DNA from: Propionibacteriales bacterium | GTDB taxonomy: Bacteria > Actinomycetota > Actinomycetes > Propionibacteriales > Nocardioidaceae | NCBI GenBank assembly: GCA_026392415.1 | Contig: JAPLCC010000053.1 | Location: 62,001-126,000, forward strand | Length of the DNA: 64,000 bases | Direction of reading: 5' to 3' | In this document: in pieces, positions 34,592 to 42,035 of the stretch | How positions within the stretch are numbered: position 1 is the first letter of the stretch | Layout of the letters: every line of letters starts with the position of its first letter | Position numbers and translations under genes: made by a program | The notes under the pieces: generated by a model | The model's database searches: none | What the model was told of the DNA's origin: nothing | The model's input: the letters and a program-made list of their open reading frames with translations, nothing else

Positions 34592-35752
34592 TCACGCACG
34601 TCGTTTGGTGAGAACGACGGCACCCGCAGGAGCGTCGAGGTCCGGGCGCAGCCGGAAGCCCGCCTTCTTGTACATCCGCTGGTTGCGGACGCTGCCGGCG
34701 CCGGTGAAAAGGACGTACCACGTCACCGTGGCCGGTGCGACGGACTGGATGTGGTCGAGCAGGACACGCCCGAGGCCGCTGCCCTGGAGATCGGGGGCGA
34801 CCATGATCCGGCCGATGTCCCAGGCCGTCTGGTCCGGGCCCTCGAGCCGGCCCCGGACGGCAGCCACCAGTCGCCCGGCACGGCGTACGACCCAGGTGTC
34901 CCACACGCCCAGCCAGGTCCGTACGTCGTCGAGCGACTCGTGCAGGGCCGGGATGTCGAGCGAATCGTTGGCCAGCGCCTCCTGGACCCAACAGGCCCGC
35001 TGGAGCGTCAGCAGCTCGGCAGCGTCGCCCTGCGTTGCGCGCACGATCGGGGTGCCGTCGTCGAGCGTGGAAGGAGACAGCAGGTCCGGACGGCGCTCGG
35101 CAGTGCGGCGTACGGCCTGGTCGTGGCGCCAGCGCTCGACCTTGCCGTGGTCACCAGAACGCAGAACTGCCGGGACCTGGTGGCCGCGCCACTCGGGCGG
35201 CTTCGTGTAGACGGGGTACTCCAGGAGGCCGCCGTCGGCATGGGACTCCTCGACGAGCGACTGGGCGTTGCCCATGAACCCGGGCAGCAGGCGGACGACG
35301 GCCTCGGTGACGGCGAGCGCAGCGACCTCTCCCCCGTTGAGCACGTAGTCGCCCAGGCTGATCTCCCGCACCTCGGCACGCTCGCGGGCGTGCTCCATGA
35401 CGCGCTGGTCGATGCCTTCGTAGCGCCCGCAGGCGAAGACGAGGTGCTCACGGGTGGCGAGGTCGGCGGCAAGGCGCTGGTCGAAGGGCTCGCCCGACGG
35501 CGTCGTGAAGATGATCGTGGAGCCGGGCCGGGTCAGCTCGTCGAATGCCTCGCCCCACGGCTCCGGCTTCATCACCATGCCGGCACCACCGCCGTAGGGG
35601 GTGTCGTCGACCCGGTGGTGCTTGTCGTGCGTGTACGAGCGGAGGTCGTGGACGTGGAACTCGACGAGCCCCTTGTCGGCGGCCTTGCCGGGCAGGGAGA
35701 GGTCGAGCGGCGCGAAGAAGTCCGGAAAGATCGTGAGGTAGTCGAGCCTCAC
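34592..35752 (-). CDS. trmD: tRNA (guanine37-N1)-methyltransferase TrmD fused to a GNAT acetyltransferase
   Basis: A 386-residue fusion. Residues 1-230 are TrmD, methylating G37 of t[43 protein letters not shown] and Y-T-K-P-P-E-W-R-G. Residues about 234-386 form a GNAT domain with the acetyl-CoA loop [11 protein letters not shown] and [10 protein letters not shown]. The GTG start overlaps the rimM stop. The two activities in one chain are unusual; the acetyl acceptor is unknown. Confidence 0.93.
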   Translation of the reverse strand: MRLDYLTIFPDFFAPLDLSLPGKAADKGLVEFHVHDLRSYTHDKHHRVDDTPYGGGAGMVMKPEPWGEAFDELTRPGSTIIFTTPSGEPFDQRLAADLATREHLVFACGRYEGIDQRVMEHARERAEVREISLGDYVLNGGEVAALAVTEAVVRLLPGFMGNAQSLVEESHADGGLLEYPVYTKPPEWRGHQVPAVLRSGDHGKVERWRHDQAVRRTAERRPDLLSPSTLDDGTPIVRATQGDAAELLTLQRACWVQEALANDSLDIPALHESLDDVRTWLGVWDTWVVRRAGRLVAAVRGRLEGPDQTAWDIGRIMVAPDLQGSGLGRVLLDHIQSVAPATVTWYVLFTGAGSVRNQRMYKKAGFRLRPDLDAPAGAVVLTKRRA

Positions 35753-36312
35753 TGGCCCGGTCCCTCGTCGGACTCGTCGTCGGGGAACGGGGTCACCAGG
35801 CCGGGCCGGTCCGCGATCACCACGCGGCCACCGGCGAGATCGACCTCAGGCACCAGCGCGGACACGAACGGCACGAGGGTGTCGCGGCCATCGGGTGTTC
35901 GGACCTGCAGGAGGTCCTGGGCACCGTGGACCACCGCGGACACCTTGCCGAGTTCGGCGCCCTCGAGGTTGACCGCGACGAGCCCGATCAGCTGGCGGTC
36001 GTAGAACTCCTCGGGGTCCTCGGGCGCCTCGTCAGCCGCGACGGACGCCCGGAGCACCGACCCGCGGGCCGCCTCGGCGGCGTTGCGGTCGGTGAGTTCG
36101 GAGAAGGTCACCAGCAGCACACCCTGGTGCCAGCGGGTCCGGGACACGGTGAGCTTGCGGGCCGAGAAGGCCGATCCCTTGGGCGGCTCGACCTCGAGCA
36201 CCGCACCGTCGGCGTACCTGCGTTCCGGCTCGTCGGTCCGGACGTCGACGGTCACCTCGCCACGGATGCCGTGGGGTTTGCCGATCCGGCCGACGACGAC
36301 CTCGATCATCAT
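35749..36312 (-). CDS. rimM: Ribosome maturation factor RimM
   Basis: A 187-residue 16S-processing factor that binds S19. The N-terminal [16 protein letters not shown] motif and the PRC-barrel part ([13 protein letters not shown]) are clear. The upstream frame runs into a repeat element and would add a repetitive S-P-Y-S-V-E-Q leader, so ATG 36312 (or the adjacent 36309) is preferred. The start codon lies inside the left arm of that repeat, which may affect translation. Confidence 0.95.
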   Translation of the reverse strand: MMIEVVVGRIGKPHGIRGEVTVDVRTDEPERRYADGAVLEVEPPKGSAFSARKLTVSRTRWHQGVLLVTFSELTDRNAAEAARGSVLRASVAADEAPEDPEEFYDRQLIGLVAVNLEGAELGKVSAVVHGAQDLLQVRTPDGRDTLVPFVSALVPEVDLAGGRVVIADRPGLVTPFPDDESDEGPGQ

Positions 36313-36425
36313 CGAGTAGGGACTTTGTTCGACCGAGTAGGGACTTTGTGACAACGAAAAGGGACTTCGTACCGCGAAGCGCGGTACGAAGTCCCTACTC
36401 GGTCGAACAAAGTCCCCACTCGATG
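36310..36425. repeat. Tandem-plus-inverted repeat element between khpA and rimM (21-base period)
   Basis: GAGTAGGGACTTTGT occurs at 36314 and 36335 and in a diverged form (AAAAGGGACTTCGT) from 36357. Inverted copies lie at 36386-36400 and 36407-36421, so the spacing is 21 bases on both sides. Arms 36310-36346 and 36389-36425 are complementary with one mismatch in 37. An inner perfect 15-bp stem (36361-36375 with 36381-36395) has a 5-base loop. It fills the whole intergenic gap. Confidence 0.85.
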
Positions 36426-36427
36426 GG

Positions 36428-36667
36428 TCAGCGACGGTCGGTGTCGACGAAGTCGACCCGGGTGCCGCTGTTGCCGGAGATCGCGGAGATGACCGTGCGG
36501 AAGGCAGTCGCGGTGCGACCGCTGCGTCCGATCACCTTGCCGAGGTCGTCGGGGTGGACCCGGACCTCGAGCACCGAACCGCGGCGCAGCTGCTTGTCGC
36601 GCACGACGACGTCGTCGGGGTGGTCAACCACTCCGCGGACGAGGTGCTCCAGCGCGTCGGCGAGCAT
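36428..36667 (-). CDS. khpA: KH-domain RNA-binding protein KhpA
   Basis: A 79-residue single KH domain that binds RNA and pairs with KhpB in other Gram-positive bacteria. The core H-P-D-D-L-G-K-V-I-G-R-S-G-R-T-A-T-A-F-R has the GxxG loop. It lies between rpsP (4 bases away) and rimM as in most actinobacteria. A repeat element separates it from rimM and may uncouple the two. Confidence 0.93.
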   Translation of the reverse strand: MLADALEHLVRGVVDHPDDVVVRDKQLRRGSVLEVRVHPDDLGKVIGRSGRTATAFRTVISAISGNSGTRVDFVDTDRR

Positions 36668-36671
36668 CGGC

Positions 36672-37196
36672 TCAGGCCTCGTCGGTCTTGGCTTCGGCAG
36701 CGTCGGCGGCCGGGGCCTCCTCGGCGGGGGTCTCAGCAGGGGCCTCGGCAGGCGCCTCGGCGGCGGCCTCCTCGGCCTTCGCCTCGGCGGCCGGAGCGTC
36801 GTCCTTCTTCGCAGCCTTCTTCTTGGTGGTCGTCGCGGAAGCCTTGGGCTCGTTGGCGACCTCCTTCAGGTCCTCGTTGAAGATGTCGAGCTTGGCGCGC
36901 TTGGCGTCCTTGACCTTGAGGGTGCCTTCGGCGCCGTCAATGCCCTTGAACTTCTGCCAGTCACCGGTGATCTTGAGCAGGACCTCGACGGCCTCGGTCG
37001 GCTGTGCGCCGACACCCAGCCAGTACTGCGCCCGGTCGGAGACGACGTCGATGTACGACGGGTCCTCCTTGGGGTGGTACTTGCCGATCTCCTCGATCAC
37101 GGCGCCGTCGCGCTTCTTGCGCGAGTCGACGATGACGATGCGGTACTGCGGAACCCGGACCTTGCCCAGGCGCTTCAAACGAATCTTGACGGCCAC
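36672..37196 (-). CDS. rpsP: 30S ribosomal protein S16
   Basis: A 174-residue protein, twice the core S16 length. Residues 1-85 hold [26 protein letters not shown] and I-E-E-I-G-K-Y-H-P. The rest is a Lys then Ala/Glu/Pro-rich low-complexity tail (K-K-K-A-A-K-K, A-P-A-E repeats), as in S2. GTG 37196 is used since the family starts with A-V-K-I. The upstream 271 bases hold its promoter and no gene. Confidence 0.96.
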   Translation of the reverse strand: MAVKIRLKRLGKVRVPQYRIVIVDSRKKRDGAVIEEIGKYHPKEDPSYIDVVSDRAQYWLGVGAQPTEAVEVLLKITGDWQKFKGIDGAEGTLKVKDAKRAKLDIFNEDLKEVANEPKASATTTKKKAAKKDDAPAAEAKAEEAAAEAPAEAPAETPAEEAPAADAAEAKTDEA

Positions 37197-37467
37197 GTTT
37201 GTGGTGTCTCCTTGACGACTTGTGGTGGGTGAGGCGCGGACTACCAGGTGGGGACACCGGGGTCCGGACTCGGATGGGTTCCGCATCACCGGTTGAGAGG
37301 GACCGGACGTTGCAGAACTCAGCCGCCAAGTCTGCCAGACGAGAGCCGGGCTCCACCAATCGGCCGGCACCCGGGACGACGGCCCGTTCCGGGTGCGACC
37401 ACTCAGAGGTCCGCCCGGCGCGCCGAACCTCCGGACGATCAGCCGTCTGCGCCCCGGGAGGACCCAC

Positions 37468-38061
37468 ATGAACCACGTCCGACGTACTGCCCTTGCCACG
37501 CTCGCAGCAGGGGCCCTGCTCCTGACGCCGGTCGGCGCCGCCCAGGCGTCCCACGGCAAGGACGGTGGACACGTGCGGTCCCAGGTCAAGCAGGTGATCA
37601 AGGACATCACCGTCAAGGACAAGGCCTTGGCCCGCCTCGAGGGATCTCGTCGGGTCACCCGCCTCGCTGACGAGAACGAGGCTGTGCTCGTCGACTCGAT
37701 CGAGTCCGACCGCGCCGCACTCGCCGAGCTGCGCTCAGCGGCGGCGGCCGCCGACACGACCTACGACGCCCGGGCAGTCCGCAAGGAGGTTCGCGCCTAC
37801 CGCGTCGAGGTGTACGTGCACGCAGTCGGCATCGTGCGCCACGCCGAAGAGCTCTCCGTCGAGGCCGCCGACGACGCCGAGGCGCTCGCTCTGGTGGATC
37901 TGGCACTCGACGCGGCCCTCGCCCTGGACAGCCACAGCGCGAAGGCCGACCTTCGCGCGGCGAGGACGTACCTCGACCAGGCAGAGGCAGCACTGGACGA
38001 CAGCAGCGACGACGATGGCGACGACGACGAGACCGAGGAGCCGGTCGAGCCGGTCGGGTGA
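37468..38061 (+). CDS. Secreted helical protein with acidic tail, unknown function
   Basis: A 197-residue protein. A signal peptide ([20 protein letters not shown], cleavage after A-Q-A) precedes an Ala/Glu/Arg-rich region that is probably all helical or coiled-coil (about 40-170). The end is an Asp/Glu run ([15 protein letters not shown]). ATG 37468 has GGGAGGA upstream. It is single and opposite to its neighbours. No family is recognised. Confidence 0.8.
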   Translation: MNHVRRTALATLAAGALLLTPVGAAQASHGKDGGHVRSQVKQVIKDITVKDKALARLEGSRRVTRLADENEAVLVDSIESDRAALAELRSAAAAADTTYDARAVRKEVRAYRVEVYVHAVGIVRHAEELSVEAADDAEALALVDLALDAALALDSHSAKADLRAARTYLDQAEAALDDSSDDDGDDDETEEPVEPVG

Positions 38062-38070
38062 GCGCGTCGG

Positions 38071-39144
38071 TCACGACACGACGCGGCCCCTGAGCACGAC
38101 GTACGACGGCTCGGCGAGCACCGACAGGTCCTCGACCGGGTTGCGCGGGTAGACCACGAAGTCGGCCGGATCGCCCTCGTCGAGCCCCGGATTCCAGCCG
38201 AGCCACGCGCGCCCGCGCCAGGACGCGGCGCCGAGGACGTAGTCGGCCGGCAGGCCCATCTCGACCATCGCGCGGATCTCCTCGTGGAGGACTCCGTGGC
38301 GGGTCGACCCGCCTCCGTCGCTGCCGACGAACAGGGCCACGCCGGCGTCGTACGCATTCATGAGGACGTCGCGTCGCGTGCGATGCAGCGACTCCATGGT
38401 GGCGGCGTACGTCGGGAACTTGCTGCGACCCGCGTCGGCGAACCCGGGGAACTTGTCGGTCTGCAGCACGGTCGGGACCAGTGCGACACCGTTGGCGACC
38501 ATCTGGGCGATGTGGACGTCGGTGAGACCGGTGCCGTGCTCGATGCAGTCGATGCCGGCGTCCAGGAGGGGCGACAGCGACGCCTCGCCGAAGCAGTGCG
38601 CGGTCACCTTGGCGCCCCGCGCATGAGCCACCCCGATCGCTGCCGCGACCGCCTCGGCGGGGAACGACGGCACGAGGTCGCCCGCGTCGCGGGAGATCCA
38701 GTCGCCGACCAGCTTGACCCAGCCGTCGCCCGCTTCCGCCTGCTCGCCCAGCACATCGGGCAGGGCGTCCGGCTCGATCTCGTGACCGAAGTTCCGGATG
38801 TAGCGCTGCGTACGCGCGACATGGCGCCCGCAGCGGATCAACCGTGGCAGATCCTCGCGCTCATGCACCCAACGGGTGTCGGCCGGCGAACCGCAGTCGC
38901 GCAACAGGAGGACGCCGTTGGCGCGGTCCGCCAGCGCCTGCTCCTCGATCACCTCGTCGGAGGTCGCTCCGCCGTCCTCGAGACCCAGGTGATTGTGTGC
39001 GTCGACGAGGCCGGGGACGATCCAGCCCTCGCCCGCAGTCTCCGCACCGGACGGACGCTCGTAGGTGATCACGCCGTCGCGGACGAACACGTCTCGCACC
39101 TCGCCGTCGGGCAGGACCGGTCCGGAGAACCTCAGTGCGCTCAC
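38071..39144 (-). CDS. Amidohydrolase family protein
   Basis: A 357-residue metal-dependent hydrolase of the imidazolonepropionase/prolidase-like group. The metal motif G-L-V-D-A-H-N-H-L-G, T-A-H-C-F-G-E, I-E-H-G-T and G-S-D-G-G occur in the expected order, with a small beta domain at each end (residues 1-60 and 320-357). The substrate is unknown. GTG 39144 is chosen over 39210 because the longer frame lies in the repeat element just upstream. Confidence 0.88.
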   Translation of the reverse strand: MSALRFSGPVLPDGEVRDVFVRDGVITYERPSGAETAGEGWIVPGLVDAHNHLGLEDGGATSDEVIEEQALADRANGVLLLRDCGSPADTRWVHEREDLPRLIRCGRHVARTQRYIRNFGHEIEPDALPDVLGEQAEAGDGWVKLVGDWISRDAGDLVPSFPAEAVAAAIGVAHARGAKVTAHCFGEASLSPLLDAGIDCIEHGTGLTDVHIAQMVANGVALVPTVLQTDKFPGFADAGRSKFPTYAATMESLHRTRRDVLMNAYDAGVALFVGSDGGGSTRHGVLHEEIRAMVEMGLPADYVLGAASWRGRAWLGWNPGLDEGDPADFVVYPRNPVEDLSVLAEPSYVVLRGRVVS

Positions 39145-39165
39145 GTCGCCGACGCTACCAATCCA

Positions 39166-39236
39166 CGAGGTGTGGCAATTGGTCGCGCGAGGTGTGGGTA
39201 TTGCCCGCACCTCGAGCGACCAATTGCCACACTTCG
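39166..39236. repeat. Tandem-plus-inverted repeat element between the NYN and amidohydrolase genes (22-base period)
   Basis: CGAGGTGTGGCAATTG (39166) and CGAGGTGTGGGTATTG (39188) are direct copies 22 bases apart. The arm 39166-39194 is complementary to 39208-39236 with two mismatches in 29. An inner hairpin (39188-39198 with 39204-39214) has a 5-base loop. The layout copies that of the element at 36310-36425, but the sequence is unrelated. Confidence 0.82.
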
Positions 39237-39238
39237 CG

Positions 39239-39619
39239 CTACAGGTGGGAGAGGAGCCAGGTGGGCGAGAGGGTGGTGGCGCCGGTGCCGTGGACGCGAG
39301 CGTCGAGGGCTCGGTCGGCAGTCACGACGACGACCCGGCCACCCTTCTGGGCGGTCTTCTCAACGGCCCTGCGGGCTTCCTCGACGATGGTGGCGTCGCC
39401 GTCCTTCGGGGCGTGCACGGTCCGGACGTGCGCGTCCCGCCCGGCGCGTACGCCGCCCTTGGCCTGGCCTTCGAGCACGAGTACGACGACGTCGTACTCG
39501 ATGTCGGCGACGAGCAACTGCTCGTGCAGCCGCTGAGCGGCGCCGGCGCGGTCCTTCCACCAACCGTCGGGGCGGGCGCCCACGACGTTGGCTCCGTCGA
39601 CGATCAGGACAGAGCTCAT
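39239..39619 (-). CDS. NYN-domain (YacP-like) predicted ribonuclease
   Basis: A 126-residue PIN-like domain. It begins M-S-S-V-L-I-V-D-G-A-N-V-V-G-A-R-P-D-G-W-W and has V-V-V-V-T-A-D-R-A-L near the end, giving the acidic active-site cluster of NYN nucleases. The start overlaps the zinc-finger membrane gene by 4 bases. RNA cleavage is inferred from the fold. Confidence 0.85.
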   Translation of the reverse strand: MSSVLIVDGANVVGARPDGWWKDRAGAAQRLHEQLLVADIEYDVVVLVLEGQAKGGVRAGRDAHVRTVHAPKDGDATIVEEARRAVEKTAQKGGRVVVVTADRALDARVHGTGATTLSPTWLLSHL

Positions 39620-40347
39620 CGGCGTTCGGACCCTGCCGCCGGCGGGCGAGGGTTGAGGACCTCCAGCTCCCCGAGGGCGAGCTGCAGGGCGACGAATTCC
39701 GCCGGGGCGAGAGTGATGTCGAGGCGCTTGCGCTTCCTGCCCTGCTCCCACCCGGCCCACGTCGTTCGTACGACGCCTCCCGTGCGGCAGTGCACGGTGA
39801 TCCGTCGGCGGCCGTTGCACAACTGCAGGTAGGTGCCGACCCGCACGTCGACGCTCTCGTAGCTGTCGTCGTTGCCGGAGCTGCCCGCGGGCCGGCTCTC
39901 CCAGGCGCTGCCGAGCACGACCCGGTCGACCGAGCGCAGGCGACGACGTCCCAGCCCGAAGGAGTGACGGAGAACGGCACCCCGGCTGTCGACGCGCAAC
40001 CGCCCCGGGAACAGTGGAACACCCCAGGCCACGGCGCCCCAGACGATCATCGCCACCGCCACCAGGCCGATCGAGCCGAGAATGATCCGGTCGTCCTGCT
40101 CCCCCGACGTCACCGTGTGGACCGCTGCCACCGCGGCGACGACGAGTGCGACCCCGAGCAACCAGCGGGAGCCGACCCGCTCGGGTCCGCTCCACCGCGA
40201 CGGGTGCGCGCCGCCGCTTCCGGGATGGACCTTGCCCAGGTGACGGTCGAGGTTGTCGCCCTTCACCCCTGCCGCGCAGATCGGACAGGGCACCGTGCTC
40301 CCCGGGCGCTCCCCAGCGAGACGTCGCGCCCGCTCCACGGTCGTCAT
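39616..40347 (-). CDS. Membrane protein with N-terminal C2H2-like zinc finger
   Basis: A 243-residue protein. C22-P-I-C25 and H37-x4-H42 form a C2H2-like finger (C-x2-C-x11-H-x4-H). Two membrane helices follow at about 62-83 and 90-112. The remainder is a soluble domain with basic and beta-rich segments and G-G-V-V-R-T-T-W-A-G-W-E-Q-G-R-K-R-K-R. ATG 40347 and GTG 40350 both have AGGAG upstream. It is coupled to the NYN gene. Function is unknown. Confidence 0.78.
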   Translation of the reverse strand: MTTVERARRLAGERPGSTVPCPICAAGVKGDNLDRHLGKVHPGSGGAHPSRWSGPERVGSRWLLGVALVVAAVAAVHTVTSGEQDDRIILGSIGLVAVAMIVWGAVAWGVPLFPGRLRVDSRGAVLRHSFGLGRRRLRSVDRVVLGSAWESRPAGSSGNDDSYESVDVRVGTYLQLCNGRRRITVHCRTGGVVRTTWAGWEQGRKRKRLDITLAPAEFVALQLALGELEVLNPRPPAAGSERR

Positions 40348-40359
40348 CACGAACGGCTC

Positions 40360-41922
40360 CTACTTCAGGAACTTCGAGAAGTCCTTCGGGAGCTCGAGCT
40401 GGGCGGCCGCGGCTTCGTAGTCGATGTCCTCGCCGATGCCGAACGGGTTCGGCTTGGCCTCGGCAGCCTTCGCCTTGGCTGCGGCGGCCTCCTGAGCGGC
40501 CTTGGCCGGGTTGCCGGACTTGCGCTGGCCGCCCTTCGCCTTGGCCTTCTGCTTCTGCTTCTGGGTGACCCGCTTGGGGCCTCCGCCCTTGCCGGGCATT
40601 CCCGGCATGCCGGGCATCCCGCCGCCCCGCGCCATCTGGACCATCATCTTGCGCGCCTCGAAGAAGCGGTCGACGAGGCCGTTGACGTCGGTGACGGTGC
40701 GCCCCGAACCCTTGGCGATGCGCGCGCGGCGCGAACCGTCGATGAGCTTGGGGTTGGCCCGCTCGGCCGGCGTCATGGAGCGGATGATCGCCTCGACGCG
40801 GTCGATCTCGCGGTCGTCGAAGTTCTCGAGCTGCTCGCGGATCTGGCCCATGCCCGGAAGCATCTTGAGGATGCTCGTCATCGAGCCGAGCTTCTTGAGC
40901 TGCTGCATCTGCGACAGGAAGTCGTCGAGGGTGAAGTCGCCGTCGCTGAGCTTCTGCGCAGCCTTGAGCGCCTCGTCCTGGTCGAACGCCTTCTCGGCCT
41001 GCTCGATGAGGGTGAGCACGTCACCCATGTCGAGGATGCGCGAGGCCATGCGGTCGGGGTGGAAGACGTCGAAGTCGGTGAGCTTCTCACCGGTCGACGC
41101 GAACATCACCGGGCGACCGGTGACGTGGCGGATCGAGAGCGCGGCGCCACCGCGGGCATCGCCGTCGAGCTTGGTGAGGACGACGCCGTCGTACCCGACG
41201 CCGTCGAGGAAGGCCTGCGCCGTCGTCAGGGCGTCCTGACCGATCATCGCGTCGACGACGAACAGGGTCTCGTCGGGCTGGACGGCGTCCCGGATGCCGA
41301 TGGCCTGCGCCATCATCTCCGAGTCGACACCCAGGCGGCCCGCGGTGTCGACGATCACGACGTCGTGGAGCTTGCGCTTGGCCTCCTCGATCGAGGCGCG
41401 GGCGACGGACACCGGGTCACCGACGCCGTTGCCCGCCTCGGGAGCGAAGACCGGTACGCCGACCTTCTCACCGTTGACCTGGAGCTGCTGGACGGCGTTG
41501 GGACGCTGGAGGTCACAGGCCACGAGGAGCGGGGTCTTGCCCTGCTCCTTCAGCCACAGCGCGAGCTTCGCGGCCAGCGTGGTCTTGCCGGCACCCTGGA
41601 GGCCGGCGAGCATGATCACGGTCGGGCCGGTCTTGGCGTAGCGCAGGCGGCGGGTCTCGCCGCCGAGGATCTGGACCAGCTCCTCGTTGACGATCTTGAC
41701 GACCTGCTGTGCGGGGTTCAGCGCTCCGCTGACCTCTTCGCCGCGCGCACGCTCCTTGACGGCCGCCACGAAGTCCTTGACCACGGGCAGTGCGACATCG
41801 GCCTCGAGCAGCGCGATCCGGATCTCCCGGGCGGTGGCATCGATGTCGGCCTCGGAGAGCCGCCCCTTTCCGCGGAGGTTCTTGAAGGTCGCGGTGAGGC
41901 GGTCGGACAGTGTGGCGAACAA
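40360..41922 (-). CDS. ffh: Signal recognition particle protein Ffh
   Basis: A 520-residue GTPase that targets membrane proteins with 4.5S RNA. The N domain is followed by the G domain (G-L-Q-G-A-G-K-T-T, D-T-A-G-R, T-K-L-D-G-D) and the methionine-rich M domain (L-P-G-M-G-Q, M-P-G-M-P-G-M-P-G-K repeats). The start is TTG 41922. The last roughly 50 residues are Lys/Ala-rich. Its receptor gene ftsY lies at 47850. Confidence 0.97.
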   Translation of the reverse strand: MFATLSDRLTATFKNLRGKGRLSEADIDATAREIRIALLEADVALPVVKDFVAAVKERARGEEVSGALNPAQQVVKIVNEELVQILGGETRRLRYAKTGPTVIMLAGLQGAGKTTLAAKLALWLKEQGKTPLLVACDLQRPNAVQQLQVNGEKVGVPVFAPEAGNGVGDPVSVARASIEEAKRKLHDVVIVDTAGRLGVDSEMMAQAIGIRDAVQPDETLFVVDAMIGQDALTTAQAFLDGVGYDGVVLTKLDGDARGGAALSIRHVTGRPVMFASTGEKLTDFDVFHPDRMASRILDMGDVLTLIEQAEKAFDQDEALKAAQKLSDGDFTLDDFLSQMQQLKKLGSMTSILKMLPGMGQIREQLENFDDREIDRVEAIIRSMTPAERANPKLIDGSRRARIAKGSGRTVTDVNGLVDRFFEARKMMVQMARGGGMPGMPGMPGKGGGPKRVTQKQKQKAKAKGGQRKSGNPAKAAQEAAAAKAKAAEAKPNPFGIGEDIDYEAAAAQLELPKDFSKFLK

Positions 41923-42035
41923 GAGCGGTCCTCGCGAAGACGGGAAATGAGCCTGGTCAGGTGCAGGTGCGGCCGTTGCAGGCCGGAAACCACTCTAGTT
42001 CAGGGTTCCGGACCCGATGGCATGACCATCACGGA

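Noticed and set aside
36310..36425. CRISPR array at the khpA-rimM gap
   Set aside because: Units are only 21 bases apart with no unique spacers, and half are inverted. No cas genes are in the window.
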